The translations under genes and the position numbers were made by a program. A stretch of 64,000 bases of DNA from Flavobacteriaceae bacterium (lineage in GTDB: Bacteria; Bacteroidota; Bacteroidia; Flavobacteriales; Weeksellaceae). Positions 37,401 through 45,723 of the stretch are shown here, piece after piece. The notes under the pieces are model-generated. The model had not been told where the DNA came from. It worked only from the letters and a program-made list of their open reading frames with translations, and ran no database searches. The stretch covers positions 1 through 64,000 of the forward strand of contig JAAYKY010000001.1 of NCBI GenBank assembly GCA_012522185.1. Reading direction: 5' to 3'. The stretch's first letter is position 1; every line of letters begins with the position of its first letter.

Positions 37401-37609
37401 AGGACGTCTCCCTCACTTGCCTGAATGGAATAATTTCCGTCTGCATCGGTGTACGCTTCTTCACCGGAAGATGATGTTACCAAAATATCCGATAAAGCGA
37501 AACCGTCTGCATCAGTCACAGTACCTGTAACTGTTTTTTCTTGTGCCAAAAGAATTCCTCCGAAAAGGATCCCAAATAGCACAAGTAAACTTCTTAACTT
37601 TGTACTCAT
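34460..37609 (-). CDS. SusC/RagA-family TonB-linked outer-membrane protein
   Basis: This 1049-residue transporter has a signal peptide ending LLAQ and a carboxypeptidase-regulatory-like domain (about 25-100, with TGTVTDADGFALSDI). A plug follows, with GVVVTALGITRDQKALGYA and the signature LRGINSITQENRPLIVVDG. The large barrel ends TYGMNLRFQF. It pairs with the downstream SusD gene. No sensor, sigma/anti-sigma pair or glycoside hydrolase adjoins the pair, so it is an isolated SusCD unit. Confidence 0.95.
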   Translation of the reverse strand: MSTKLRSLLVLFGILFGGILLAQEKTVTGTVTDADGFALSDILVTSSSGEEAYTDADGNYSIQASEGDVLTIETLGMDVVTVNVGASNVYNATLTLSESVELEGVVVTALGITRDQKALGYATQEVSGELISKTRSSNAIASLSGNIAGALISAPSGSLGGSTRITLRGINSITQENRPLIVVDGVPMSNFNANNSDTQRGAGGRDYGDGIYDINPDDIENINVLTGGPASALYGSRASNGVIMITTKKGKRGKSDITLNTGVAFESIAYYPKLQKLYGGGYGNSFEQVNINGTTYNIVDYSMDESWGPRLDGTPVLHWDAFDPEFPNDYLNPRPWSYPANDAMSLFNVGITYTNSVTFANANENTNFRVSLANVNQSGILPNTNLERTNVGMSLGHKFNEKFSVKSNFNYTRTYGKNRPEQGYGDNSIPQKIWQWGQTQLDYSRLKNYKLANGLQRTWNRNSWDDGTPLYSDNVYWTLYENISTDERNRYFGNVELRYDFQPGLYVIGNVMGDNYNLEITERVAVGSQAQSGYSYGLRRFSEFNYEGRLHFDRTFGKFSLNSFVGLNRREVNGNHIFGNTVGGLVVPNVYTLTNSMNDPYVETDKFAQKRVNSAFGMISLGYNNMLFLDVTGRNDWFSTLPAGNNSYFYPSVTGSFLFSELVDANWLGYGKIRGGFSQTSNDLLEYQTRDYFNSASNFGGPSFELSNTKSNPLLKPEIKDAWEVGLEMNMFKNRVGLNFTYYEETIKDLLVPVQHSYSGGFMFKWLNAGTMENKGIQASLNLVPVRTQDFEWRINWNFSTNDNTVTKVADDMDAINLANAPFLVSLWAVEGEKYGMLRGYNYKFDDNGNKIIDDNGLYVTSDQVENLGSIIPDYNMGIRNTFTYKNFDFSFLIDIQKGGHFYSTTHMWGNYSGMLEATAANNIREDGIILDGVVWDAGSNSYTPNTTVVDATDYFANFYNNVDAQNVFKSDYIKLRDVSISYTIPQRLTGPFEGITISAFGRNLAMWGVDKKGFDPEMATYGSGNIQGLEGGSLPSTRTYGMNLRFQF

Positions 37610-37636
37610 TTGTTAAAGAATTTAATGTTTATCTAA

Positions 37637-37668
37637 CAAATTTAATGTAAATTTAACTAGACGACCAA
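37637..37668 (-). promoter_or_regulatory. Putative susCD promoter
   Basis: On the minus strand TAAATTTG (37637-37644) is a full -7 match. A TTG (37666-37668) lies 21 nt upstream, the expected -33 distance. Confidence 0.5.
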
Positions 37669-37686
37669 CTAAATCTGAGATAAATC

Positions 37687-38313
37687 ATGATTGAATTCAA
37701 AAATAATGACATGAAAAATCAATTGTTATTTGATAAAATAGAAGCGGGTTGTGATGAGGCGGGAAGAGGATGTCTTGCGGGGCCTGTTTTTGCAGCTGCC
37801 GTTATTTTGAAGCCTGATGTTGATTATCAGGGGTTTATAGATTCTAAACAATTATCCGAAAAAAATCGAAAAGAAATCAAATTTCTAATCGAAAAATCCG
37901 CAGAAGCCTGGGCAGTCGCAAAAGTGAACCCCAAAAAAATTGATGAAATCAATATTCTAAATGCAAGTATTCTTGCCATGCACCTCGCAATCGATCAATT
38001 AAACATCAGACCTGAGCATATCGCTGTGGATGGCAACCGTTTTCAAATCTATCAAGACATTCCGCATACCTGTGTTATAAAAGGCGATTCGAAACTGAAA
38101 AACATTGCAGCCGCTTCTATTTTGGCCAAAACCTATCGTGACGAGTACATGGAAAAGCTCCACGAAGAATTTCCTCATTACAAATGGAATCAAAACAAAG
38201 GCTATCCGACTTCAGCTCACCGGCATGGAATCAAGGTTTACGGAGTTTCCGATCATCACAGAAAGTCGTTTCGACTTTTGCCTCAACAAATTGAAATTGA
38301 CTTTAAAACTTAA
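37687..38313 (+). CDS. rnhB: Ribonuclease HII
   Basis: A 208-residue enzyme that cuts the RNA strand of RNA-DNA hybrids and removes single ribonucleotides from DNA. The metal-binding start of the fold is AGCDEAGRGCLAG (about residues 21-33), with a second acidic residue in HIAVDGNRF (about 117). The ATG at 37711 (MKNQLLF) is an equally good start and gives 200 residues. It converges on coaD with a 4-nt overlap. Confidence 0.95.
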   Translation: MIEFKNNDMKNQLLFDKIEAGCDEAGRGCLAGPVFAAAVILKPDVDYQGFIDSKQLSEKNRKEIKFLIEKSAEAWAVAKVNPKKIDEINILNASILAMHLAIDQLNIRPEHIAVDGNRFQIYQDIPHTCVIKGDSKLKNIAAASILAKTYRDEYMEKLHEEFPHYKWNQNKGYPTSAHRHGIKVYGVSDHHRKSFRLLPQQIEIDFKT

Positions 38314-38771
38314 ATCCGAACTTCCAAAGGAACAAGAATTTCGTAATTTCCCTTGTTGCGAATGACGTCTCGTACAATACTTGAACTGATATAGGATTTG
38401 CCGGAGGAAGTCAATAGGAAAACTGTTTCGATGTGCTTTTCTGTAATGGCACGATTGGTATGTGCAATGGCTTTCTCAAACTCAAAGTCCGCAGGGTTTC
38501 GAAGTCCTCTCAGGATAAAAGAAGCTCCTACTTTTTTACAATAATCAACGGTCAAACCTTCATAAACATCAACTTGAATATTGGGAAAACGCTGAAGAGA
38601 CTCTTCCAGCCATTTTCTGCGTTGCTCCAAAGTAAACATATAATTCTTCTGAGCATTTTGCCCGATTGCTACAATTATTTTATCAAAAAGCGGTGCGGCT
38701 CTTTCGATGATGTCGTAATGACCAAGGGTGATAGGATCAAAAGATCCCGGGAAAACGGCTATTCGTTCCAT
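38310..38771 (-). CDS. coaD: Phosphopantetheine adenylyltransferase
   Basis: This 153-residue enzyme makes dephospho-CoA from 4'-phosphopantetheine and ATP. The nucleotidyltransferase motif FPGSFDPITLGHYDII carries the T/HxGH signature, and the C-terminal SSIVRDV matches the ISSTxVR motif. LRGLRNPADFEFE is also diagnostic. Length is typical. Its start overlaps the end of ddl by 13 nt. Confidence 0.96.
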   Translation of the reverse strand: MERIAVFPGSFDPITLGHYDIIERAAPLFDKIIVAIGQNAQKNYMFTLEQRRKWLEESLQRFPNIQVDVYEGLTVDYCKKVGASFILRGLRNPADFEFEKAIAHTNRAITEKHIETVFLLTSSGKSYISSSIVRDVIRNKGNYEILVPLEVRI

Positions 38772-39748
38772 AAATTTTTTCGGTTTAATGCGATTTCAAT
38801 TTCGCTGTCAAATAAATCTTTTAAATCCAATCCTGCATGATTGGCTTGTTGAGGGAAAATACTCGCCGAAGAAAATCCAGGAAGTGTATTCATTTCCAAA
38901 AAATGAGGAACGCCGTCCACGATGATGTATTCCGATCTTGAAATTCCCGTCATTTGTAAACTATCATAGGTTTTACAAGCAATTTCTTCCACCTTCATAT
39001 AAGTGGCAGCATCCAGTCGAGCCGGGGTAATTTCATCCGATGCGCCTTCGTATTTGGCTTCGTAATCAAAGAAGTCATTGTGGCTGACAATTTCCGTCAC
39101 ACCTACAACCCGAGTTTGACCTTTGTACCGAATGACGCCCACCGAAACTTCAGTTCCATCAAGGAAAGATTCAATCAGTACTTCGGTATCTTCTTTAAAA
39201 GCTTTCGCAAGCGCAGGCTCAAATTCATCTCTGCTTTTGACCTTTGAAATTCCCAAACTTGAACCCGATTGATTGGGTTTTACAAAACAAGGAAGTCCAG
39301 TAGTTTTTATAATTTCCGAAATATCATAAGGAATGTCCCGATGAATATAACAGGATTTAGCATGAGGAATTCCATATTTTTCCAATACCGCTATGCAATC
39401 CTTTTTGTTAAATGTAAGCGCCGCTTGGTAAAAATTACAACCTGTATAAGGCATTCCAATCAATTCCCAATAAGCCTGAAGATAGCCGTCCTCACCGGGT
39501 GTGCCGTGAATGATGTTAACAACACAATCAAACTGATGCTTGACTCCATCCTTTTCAAAACTGAAATCCTTTTTGTCAATTGGATATTTCTCATTATCAA
39601 TTTCAGCATACCAAGCTTCCCGAAGAATCCGGACACGTGTCCGGTTGTATTTAGTCGGATTTAAACTATCATATACCAGTTCGCAGCTTTTTAACGAAAC
39701 TATATATTCGTCCGAATACCCGCCAGCGACTACTGCTACGTTCAACAT
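38759..39748 (-). CDS. ddl: D-alanine--D-alanine ligase
   Basis: A 329-residue ATP-grasp ligase for peptidoglycan precursor synthesis. The N-terminal domain begins MLNVAVVAGGYSDEYIVSL. The central NIIHGTPGEDGYLQ and VKPNQSGSSLGISKV motifs and the C-terminal LEMNTLPGFSSAS with metal-binding Glu and Asn are present. The start at 39748 is chosen over an in-frame ATG 42 nt upstream, because homologues begin at this beta-strand. It overlaps coaD by 13 nt. Confidence 0.95.
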   Translation of the reverse strand: MLNVAVVAGGYSDEYIVSLKSCELVYDSLNPTKYNRTRVRILREAWYAEIDNEKYPIDKKDFSFEKDGVKHQFDCVVNIIHGTPGEDGYLQAYWELIGMPYTGCNFYQAALTFNKKDCIAVLEKYGIPHAKSCYIHRDIPYDISEIIKTTGLPCFVKPNQSGSSLGISKVKSRDEFEPALAKAFKEDTEVLIESFLDGTEVSVGVIRYKGQTRVVGVTEIVSHNDFFDYEAKYEGASDEITPARLDAATYMKVEEIACKTYDSLQMTGISRSEYIIVDGVPHFLEMNTLPGFSSASIFPQQANHAGLDLKDLFDSEIEIALNRKNLWNE

Positions 39749-39881
39749 AAGATTCTTAATTTGAATCCAAATATAAGAATGACTGTCCACATATGAATAG
39801 AATCAATCATGAAATTAAAAATCGATGAGGCAATTTTAGGGAGGTTAAAAACGTTGAAGTAAAACGCATAAAAAAAATATG

Positions 39882-39889
39882 TAAGTTTG
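39882..39889 (+). promoter_or_regulatory. Putative -7 element (TAAGTTTG)
   Basis: TAAGTTTG matches TAnnTTTG, 53 nt before the GTG start of the PASTA protein. A TTG at 39854-39856 is 25 nt upstream. Confidence 0.4.
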
Positions 39890-39942
39890 TGGCTGAGTTT
39901 TTCACTAATCAATCGCTTATTAAATAACCAAAAACGAATCGG

Positions 39943-40905
39943 GTGAAAGTTTTAAAAGCACTAACCAAATGGCAATTCTGGGCAAGTATCCTCGCAATGG
40001 GGCTTATTTGTTTTGGCCTTTATCATTTCATATTCAAAGTATGGCTTTCTGCTTATACGAACCACAATCAGGAAATCGAAATTCCCGATTTGGCATCTAT
40101 GGATATCAATCAAGCAATGAAGACTTTGGATAGTCTGAATTTAACTTATGAAGTGGACAGCGTTCGCTTTGATTCCTCCAAACCACCTTTTGCAGTTTTG
40201 GAGTTCTACCCCGAAAAAGGATTTAAAGTAAAAGAAGGAAGAAGAATATTCATCAAATCCAATCCGAAAAGCTGGCGCCCAACAAATTTGCCCGACATCA
40301 TCGGCAAATCCAAAAGACTTGCCTTTACACAGCTTAAACTTGCTGGACTGGAAGTAGGAGATACAATTTATGAACCAGACATCGCCAAAGATGCGGTTTT
40401 GCGCGTGATGTTTCAAGGAAAACAAATCTCAAAAGACACCGAACTTCCAAGATTTACCAAAGTGGATTTGGTTTTGGGAAAAGGATTGGAGTATGGAGTC
40501 GATATGGCAAATCTGATAGGAATGACGCTTGAGCAGGGACGTTCTTCCATCTTGGCCAATCGATTTGAAGTAGGACAATTGAATACCGAAGGAAGCGTGA
40601 CCGATAGTTCGCTTCTGAGAATTTTTTATCAATACCCATTGCCGGGCGATAATTACGACCAAGGATTGCCGGTTGATCTATGGCTTTCCGAAAAAGACCC
40701 GCGTGAACTTGCTCCACGTGTAAAAGAACTGGACAGACAATACCGAAACTTCGACAATGATTCCATTGCCATCGAAAGATACGCAGAAGAGTTAAGGTTG
40801 CGTGACAGAGAAATGCAAGACAATGAAGAGACTTCTTCGCCTGAAACTCCCGAAGTAACTCCCAATCAGCCTATACAAAAACCAGAAGGAGTAGAAATAG
40901 ATTAG
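39943..40905 (+). CDS. PASTA-domain membrane protein
   Basis: This 320-residue protein has one N-terminal membrane helix (about 10-33, FWASILAMGLICFGLYHFI). About three PASTA repeats follow (about 45-245), seen as recurring EIPDL/NLPDIIGKS/NLIGMT openings and P-G-(D/x) turns. The tail is charged and Pro/Glu-rich. There is no kinase domain, so unlike the Ser/Thr kinases that carry PASTA it is a stand-alone periplasmic sensor or scaffold. It starts with GTG. The next gene follows immediately (TAG then ATG). Confidence 0.88.
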   Translation: MKVLKALTKWQFWASILAMGLICFGLYHFIFKVWLSAYTNHNQEIEIPDLASMDINQAMKTLDSLNLTYEVDSVRFDSSKPPFAVLEFYPEKGFKVKEGRRIFIKSNPKSWRPTNLPDIIGKSKRLAFTQLKLAGLEVGDTIYEPDIAKDAVLRVMFQGKQISKDTELPRFTKVDLVLGKGLEYGVDMANLIGMTLEQGRSSILANRFEVGQLNTEGSVTDSSLLRIFYQYPLPGDNYDQGLPVDLWLSEKDPRELAPRVKELDRQYRNFDNDSIAIERYAEELRLRDREMQDNEETSSPETPEVTPNQPIQKPEGVEID

Positions 40906-41934
40906 ATGCCAGAAAACGAGAAAGGAAATCAACAAGAGCAATTTGAGCAGTATTCATTCAAAGTGCCAAAGGGGCAGCAACCGCTTCGTGTAGATAAATT
41001 TCTATTGAACTTTATTGAAGAAACGACAAGGAGCAAAATCCAAAAAGCAGCAGACAACGAACAAATCATCGTAAACGGAATCCCCGTCAAATCCAATTAT
41101 AAAGTAAAGCCTGATGACGAGGTGAAACTCGTATTGGACGAACCACCTCGCGTAATTGACATAATTGCGGAAGATATTCCGATACAAATCGTTTACGAAG
41201 ACGAATCCTTGGTGGTCATTAACAAAGAACCCGGAATGGTAGTTCACCCTGGACACGGGAATTACAAAGGAACACTTGTCAATGCGCTGAAATTTCATTT
41301 CGACAATTTACCATCGATGTCCGCCGAACTGGAACGCCCTGGATTGGTACACAGAATTGATAAAGACACAAGCGGACTTTTGGTCATCGCCAAAACCGAA
41401 CAAGCCATGCAAAGTCTGACTTCGCAGTTCAAAGCCCGAACTACAGACAGGCTTTACGATGCAGTTGTTTGGGGAAGTTTGAAAGAAGAAACCGGAAGTA
41501 TCGAAGGTCACATTGGTCGCCATTTAAAAAATCGACTGCAAATGGCTGTTTTTGAAGATGGAAGTCTAGGAAAACCTGCACTGACACGATACAAGGTCAT
41601 CGAGCATTTTCTCTATGTAACTTTGGTGGAATGTAAACTAGAAACCGGACGCACGCATCAGATCCGTGCCCATTTTAAACACATTGGACATCCGCTCTTT
41701 AATGATGAGCGATACGGTGGAAATGTCGTTTTGAAAGGAACGACTTTTACTCGCTACAAACAATTTGTAGAGAATTGTTTTAAAGTATGTCCGCGTCAAG
41801 CACTACACGCCAAAACACTTGGTTTTGACCATCCCGTGACCGGTGAACGAATGTTTTTCCAAGCACCTATGCCAGACGACATGGTGGAATTATTGGAAAA
41901 ATGGCGCCACTATACACAATACTCAAAGGACTAA
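40906..41934 (+). CDS. RluA-family pseudouridine synthase (RluD-like)
   Basis: A 342-residue enzyme with an N-terminal S4 RNA-binding domain (about 27-85, with RVDKFLLNFIEETTRSKIQ) and a catalytic domain carrying HRIDKDTSGLLVIAK, in which Asp152 is the nucleophile. The ETGRTHQIRAHF motif is intact. The S4 plus RluA arrangement fits RluD, which modifies 23S rRNA helix 69. It is cotranscribed with the PASTA protein gene without a gap. Confidence 0.93.
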   Translation: MPENEKGNQQEQFEQYSFKVPKGQQPLRVDKFLLNFIEETTRSKIQKAADNEQIIVNGIPVKSNYKVKPDDEVKLVLDEPPRVIDIIAEDIPIQIVYEDESLVVINKEPGMVVHPGHGNYKGTLVNALKFHFDNLPSMSAELERPGLVHRIDKDTSGLLVIAKTEQAMQSLTSQFKARTTDRLYDAVVWGSLKEETGSIEGHIGRHLKNRLQMAVFEDGSLGKPALTRYKVIEHFLYVTLVECKLETGRTHQIRAHFKHIGHPLFNDERYGGNVVLKGTTFTRYKQFVENCFKVCPRQALHAKTLGFDHPVTGERMFFQAPMPDDMVELLEKWRHYTQYSKD

Positions 41935-41954
41935 TTCCAAAGTCTAACTTCATG

Positions 41955-41990
41955 AAAAAACCGCCTCAAAATTTATATTGAGACGGCTTA
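41955..41990. terminator. Bidirectional terminator between the pseudouridine synthase and ric
   Basis: CCGCCTCAA (41961-41969) pairs with TTGAGACGG (41978-41986) with one mismatch. An A-run flanks it at the left, and both genes converge here. Confidence 0.7.
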
Positions 41991-41997
41991 TTTAGAT

Positions 41998-42732
41998 TTA
42001 ACTGGGATTCGCTCGGCTTCGTAGTTCGTTTTCGAGCGAAATAGAATTCGGAAACAAAATATTATTTTCCAGATGAATGTGTTTGTGGAGGTCATTTTCA
42101 AAGTCCTGAAGCATCGCAAAAGTAACCCGATACGTATTGCAAGCATCTGACGGAGGTGTAAACTCATTCGACGTTTCTCCGATTTTTCTAAATCTTTCCC
42201 CTTCGATGGTGTGTTCATGTTTCATCATATTGACCGGATTTTCTACCGTTCCAAAAGGTGGGAATTCAAAATCAGAACCGCGTAATTTCATTTTTACCAG
42301 ATTTCTGATAAACGGAAAAAGGATGAGTTCTTCCTTTTTCATATGCGCAGCCAGATCTTTGGCCGATTCGTCAAATAATTCGCGTATTTCAAATAATTCG
42401 GGATGACGATCACCGTGAACTTTACAAAGCTTCTCGAGAAAAGCCTGAATGATCGGTGTTTTTTCTTCAACGTAACGATGATGCGTTTTTTCTACATAAT
42501 CCGCCAGCAAATCAAGCGCCCAGGATTTGAAATCGATAGAACCGTTGTTATCACCGGGAAGAATATTAATTTCCCTAAAAATTTCATCCGGATTCAAATT
42601 TTTCGTCTCGCAAGCTTCCTCTACCGTTCTTCCGCCTTTGCAGCAAAAGTCAATTCCGTGCTTTTTAAATATTGCCGCAGTTCTGAAGTCTTCTGCAACT
42701 ATTTCTCCTATGTGTTTTGATTTGATTTTCAT
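41998..42732 (-). CDS. ric: Iron-sulfur cluster repair di-iron protein Ric (ScdA/YtfE)
   Basis: This 244-residue protein repairs Fe-S clusters damaged by NO or oxidants. The N-terminal DUF542 domain carries FKKHGIDFCCKGG. The hemerythrin-like domain (about 85-235) supplies the di-iron ligands in DYVEKTHHRYVEE, CKVHGDRHPEL, HMKKEELILFP, MKHEHTIEGE and LHKHIHLENNILFP. It is the last gene of the nitrite cluster, 4 nt after the cytochrome gene, which fits a role against NO made by NirK. Confidence 0.95.
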   Translation of the reverse strand: MKIKSKHIGEIVAEDFRTAAIFKKHGIDFCCKGGRTVEEACETKNLNPDEIFREINILPGDNNGSIDFKSWALDLLADYVEKTHHRYVEEKTPIIQAFLEKLCKVHGDRHPELFEIRELFDESAKDLAAHMKKEELILFPFIRNLVKMKLRGSDFEFPPFGTVENPVNMMKHEHTIEGERFRKIGETSNEFTPPSDACNTYRVTFAMLQDFENDLHKHIHLENNILFPNSISLENELRSRANPS

Positions 42733-42736
42733 AATT

Positions 42737-43156
42737 TTATTTTTTAAGTGAAAGAATGTATTTAACCATTTGACGGGCGTTTTCTTTATTAACGCCGGGG
42801 TGCGCCGTCATCGGGATATCACCCCAAACGCCTTTCCCTCCGTCAATGATTTTATCGGCCAGATAATCAATATCGGCATCTGTGTACCGGTCGGCAACCT
42901 CTTGGTAGCTTGGCCCAATCATTTTTGTAGCCGTCGTGTGGCAGGATAAGCAATCGGATGATTCAATGAGTGCCAAACCTCGAACAGCCGGATCTTCTTT
43001 TGGCTTTTCTACTGGATTTTCGGATCTGAATTCCTCGTATTCCTTGGCCATTTGGTCATAGTCCACCACCGTTTCAAAAGGATCAGGTTCTTCTTCTTTT
43101 GATGAACAAGAAAAGGTGGCAAATAAAACGCTTGCGATAAGAATTATTTTTTTCAT
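42737..43156 (-). CDS. Monohaem cytochrome c lipoprotein
   Basis: This 139-residue protein has lipobox ATFSC (Cys17) and one haem-binding motif CLSCH (in SSDCLSCHTTATKMIGP), with an axial methionine available in DIPMTAHPG. It resembles class I cytochrome c domains of about 85 residues. Sitting between the SCO gene and ric in the nirK unit, it is a plausible electron donor to NirK. That is inference. Confidence 0.9.
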   Translation of the reverse strand: MKKIILIASVLFATFSCSSKEEEPDPFETVVDYDQMAKEYEEFRSENPVEKPKEDPAVRGLALIESSDCLSCHTTATKMIGPSYQEVADRYTDADIDYLADKIIDGGKGVWGDIPMTAHPGVNKENARQMVKYILSLKK

Positions 43157-43166
43157 ATTGTTAATT

Positions 43167-43730
43167 TTAGGATTTTAATTGTTTTTTAATTTCTTTGGTA
43201 ATTCCTTCTGTATCAACCGTGAGTCCTTCTTTCTGATAAGTAAGTACGCCTGATTCAGAAAAGACGCTGATGATGTTGGAATGCGAGAAATCAATCGGGG
43301 AAATCTGTTTGTATTTCACCGAAAGGACATTGGCAAACTCTCGTGTGTCGGCTTCATTTGCACGGATGAAAAGCCATTGTTCACCTAAAAATTTATTGTG
43401 GTCCAAATAGGTTTTCATGGTTTCGGGCGTGTCATGTTCAGGGTCAATCGAAACCAATACAAATCTAATTTTTTCAGGATCATATTCTCCGATGTTTCTT
43501 TCAATGTCGCGCATTTCGGCGGTCAGTCGCGGGCAGGCTGTTTTACAATTTGTATAAATCATCACCATTACCAAAGTTTTTCCTTTGAGTTCATGGAGTT
43601 TGAATTGGTTTCCGAATTGATTTTCCCAGGTAGAATTCAACTGGAAAATTGATTGGGCATCCATTTCTTCCTTTTCACTGCAAGCAGTAAATCCGAAAAG
43701 AATAATGAATATTAGGAGTAGTTTTTTCAT
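43167..43730 (-). CDS. SCO1/SenC-family copper chaperone
   Basis: A 187-residue thioredoxin-fold lipoprotein (lipobox FTAC, Cys17). The copper-binding CxxxC is Cys62 and Cys66 in TNCKTACP, and a downstream histidine occurs in DFSHSN. SCO proteins load copper into cytochrome oxidase CuA sites; here the neighbour is copper-dependent NirK, so it may serve that enzyme. The start at 43730 is chosen at the signal peptide; an upstream ATG at 43757 would overlap the preceding gene. Confidence 0.92.
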   Translation of the reverse strand: MKKLLLIFIILFGFTACSEKEEMDAQSIFQLNSTWENQFGNQFKLHELKGKTLVMVMIYTNCKTACPRLTAEMRDIERNIGEYDPEKIRFVLVSIDPEHDTPETMKTYLDHNKFLGEQWLFIRANEADTREFANVLSVKYKQISPIDFSHSNIISVFSESGVLTYQKEGLTVDTEGITKEIKKQLKS

Positions 43731-43740
43731 AATTAATTGA

Positions 43741-44559
43741 TTAATAATCTTTGACACAACGAAATCCCAGATTGTTCACGGTATAATTGGCTTTCAAGCT
43801 ACCTCGCATCGCAAAGCGGATAAAAGCCGCATAATTTTTCAAATCATCGGTGGTAACCGCTGCACCCGAACAGAAAAGGTTTTCATTTGTTGTTTGGTCT
43901 TTTCGCGATTCTCCGGTAATCATCACCGAATTAAAATCATCGGTCCATTCCCAAATCATTCCGTAGAGGTTGTGAACGCCATAATAATTGGCATCATCTT
44001 GTCCCACTGCGTTGCGGTAATTTTTTTTGTTTTGATAAGATTTCAGAATGAAATCGGTGAATTCAGGTTTTTCCGAAGCGTCTTTTGAAGTCCGGTCTGC
44101 AATGGCGGTAAATTCCCATTCGTCCACCGTCGGTAATCTCTTTCCAACGCTTTCTGCATAAGCTTTTGCGGCAAACCAGGAAATATTGGTCACAGGTGCG
44201 TCAGGGCTTACATCGGCAGGAGGTTCAAAATCACCGGACCAATTGTGCAGATAGGAATTGTCTGCATACAGCGCCGGAATTTTACTTTTCGTCCACTGAG
44301 GATTGGCTTTCAGGAATATTAAATATTCTGAAACAGTAACCGGTGTTTCATCCATTTGGAAAGAGGCAACTTCAACAATTCTTCCCGAATCTTTTCCGAT
44401 GAATGCCGCATAGGTTCCGCCTTCTATATCAACCATTTTTTTCTGAATGCTGACAGGATTCAATTGAACCGGAACCGCAGATGCATGGGTTGTTTCTCTG
44501 CTCTGGAAACAAGATGTGATGAAAATAAAAAATATAAAAATAAATGAAAAAGGTCGCAT
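43741..44559 (-). CDS. nirV: NirV-like SUMF1/FGE-fold lipoprotein
   Basis: A protein of about 272 residues with a lipoprotein signal ending FITSC. The formylglycine-generating-enzyme fold is shown by IEGGTYAAFIG, VTNISWFAAKAYAESVGKRL, PTVDEWEFTA, GMIWEWTDD and the end LGFRCVKDY. NirV proteins of this fold are encoded next to nirK in several denitrifiers; their function is not settled. The start at 44559 is chosen at the signal peptide. It lies between nirK and the SCO gene. Confidence 0.85.
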   Translation of the reverse strand: MRPFSFIFIFFIFITSCFQSRETTHASAVPVQLNPVSIQKKMVDIEGGTYAAFIGKDSGRIVEVASFQMDETPVTVSEYLIFLKANPQWTKSKIPALYADNSYLHNWSGDFEPPADVSPDAPVTNISWFAAKAYAESVGKRLPTVDEWEFTAIADRTSKDASEKPEFTDFILKSYQNKKNYRNAVGQDDANYYGVHNLYGMIWEWTDDFNSVMITGESRKDQTTNENLFCSGAAVTTDDLKNYAAFIRFAMRGSLKANYTVNNLGFRCVKDY

Positions 44560-44601
44560 CGTTTTACTGTTTTTAATCCTCAATGAACAAAAAGTTTTAT
44601 C

Positions 44602-45639
44602 TTAATTATTTTTGATAAATACATTAGGGTTTTCTTCTCCGGTGGCTTTCAGAATCCCCAAAGCGCCTTTGTGAAACGCTCTGAAAATCGCGTGATCTAC
44701 CAAAACATAGTCGCCCGGCACATCTACTTTAAATTCCAACATTACAGCTCCACCCGCAGGAATAGTGGTGGTTTGGACATTTTCGTTAATCTGGCTTCCG
44801 CCTTCCACATAAACACGGTCAAATATCTCCCCTATTATGTGAAACGAAGAAGTAAGGTTGGGGCCTCCGTTTCCAACAAAGAGTCGTACGGTTTCACCGA
44901 CGTTTACTTTGAGCTCGTTTTCTCCAAGCAAAGCGCCTGTGTTTCCATTAAATACTACATAATCCGGAGTTTCAGCAATTGCTTTGTCAATGTCAAACTC
45001 CTGAAGACCTTTTTCGCCAAAACTTCCTTTAGTGTAAAAATCACCTTGCATGATGTAAAATTCCTTATCGACTTTTGAAAGTCCGCCTTCGGGTTCGATC
45101 AGGATCAATCCGTACATACCGTTTGCAATGTGCATTCCTACGGGTGCAGCAGCACAATGGTAAACATACAATCCGGGATTTAGTGCTTTAAAAGTAAACA
45201 CCGCTTCTTTTCCGGGTGCTACGAAAGTCGCTTCAGCCCCTCCGCCTGGTCCGTTGACAGCGTGAAGGTCAATGTTGTGAGGGAAATTGCTGTTTTCATT
45301 GTTTTTCAAATGAAGTTCAATTTCGTCACCGACTCTCGCACGGATGAAACTTCCCGGGACAGTTCCATTGAATGTCCAGAAGTTGTATTCGGTGCCATTG
45401 GCGAGCTCTCCTGTCTTCTCAATAGTCTCAAGGTGGACAATAACCTTTTTGGCTTTTCGTCTTCCGACGGGTTCTGGAACAAATGGCGGTGCCACATCGG
45501 GATGAGTCTCAATAGTACCGTCTGTTTTGATGGTTTCGGCATAAAGTTCTCCATTTTTGGATTTGTTCAGAGAACTGTCTTTGCAGGAAACAACTGCAAT
45601 CATAATTGCCAGCACTGAAAGAATGGTTGTAAGTTTCAT
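44602..45639 (-). CDS. nirK: Copper-containing nitrite reductase, AniA type
   Basis: This 345-residue lipoprotein (Cys19 in VVSCK) reduces nitrite to NO. Two cupredoxin domains are present. Type 1 copper ligands are His121, Cys162, His170 and Met175; type 2 ligands are His126, His161 and His316; catalytic residues are Asp124 and His267. The loop [10 protein letters not shown] is one residue shorter between Cys and His than in the Alcaligenes enzyme and matches Neisseria AniA. As a lipoprotein it is probably tethered to the outer membrane. Confidence 0.96.
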   Translation of the reverse strand: MKLTTILSVLAIMIAVVSCKDSSLNKSKNGELYAETIKTDGTIETHPDVAPPFVPEPVGRRKAKKVIVHLETIEKTGELANGTEYNFWTFNGTVPGSFIRARVGDEIELHLKNNENSNFPHNIDLHAVNGPGGGAEATFVAPGKEAVFTFKALNPGLYVYHCAAAPVGMHIANGMYGLILIEPEGGLSKVDKEFYIMQGDFYTKGSFGEKGLQEFDIDKAIAETPDYVVFNGNTGALLGENELKVNVGETVRLFVGNGGPNLTSSFHIIGEIFDRVYVEGGSQINENVQTTTIPAGGAVMLEFKVDVPGDYVLVDHAIFRAFHKGALGILKATGEENPNVFIKNN

Positions 45640-45679
45640 ATTGTTTGATTTTAATTTTTTAATTTACTAAGATTTAGAT

Positions 45680-45710
45680 TGAAGATAAAAACACCTTAAA
45701 ATCTTTTATT
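45680..45710 (-). promoter_or_regulatory. Candidate nirK promoter and operator
   Basis: The word TCTTTTATT (45702-45710) repeats the half-site found upstream of the Rrf2 gene. A degenerate partner GATAAAAAC lies at 45684-45692. A weak -7 (TATCTTCA, minus strand, 45680-45687) overlaps it. Confidence 0.35.
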
Positions 45711-45723
45711 GGTATAAATTTTT

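Noticed and set aside
37610-37686. Possible riboswitch between susC and rnhB
   Set aside because: The 77-nt gap is filled by the putative promoter and shows no stable stem pattern.
45662-45708. AAGATTT...AAATCTT as an NsrR-type palindrome upstream of nirK
   Set aside because: The arms are too far apart for a classic NsrR site. The TCTTTTATT half-site shared with the Rrf2 promoter is the better candidate.
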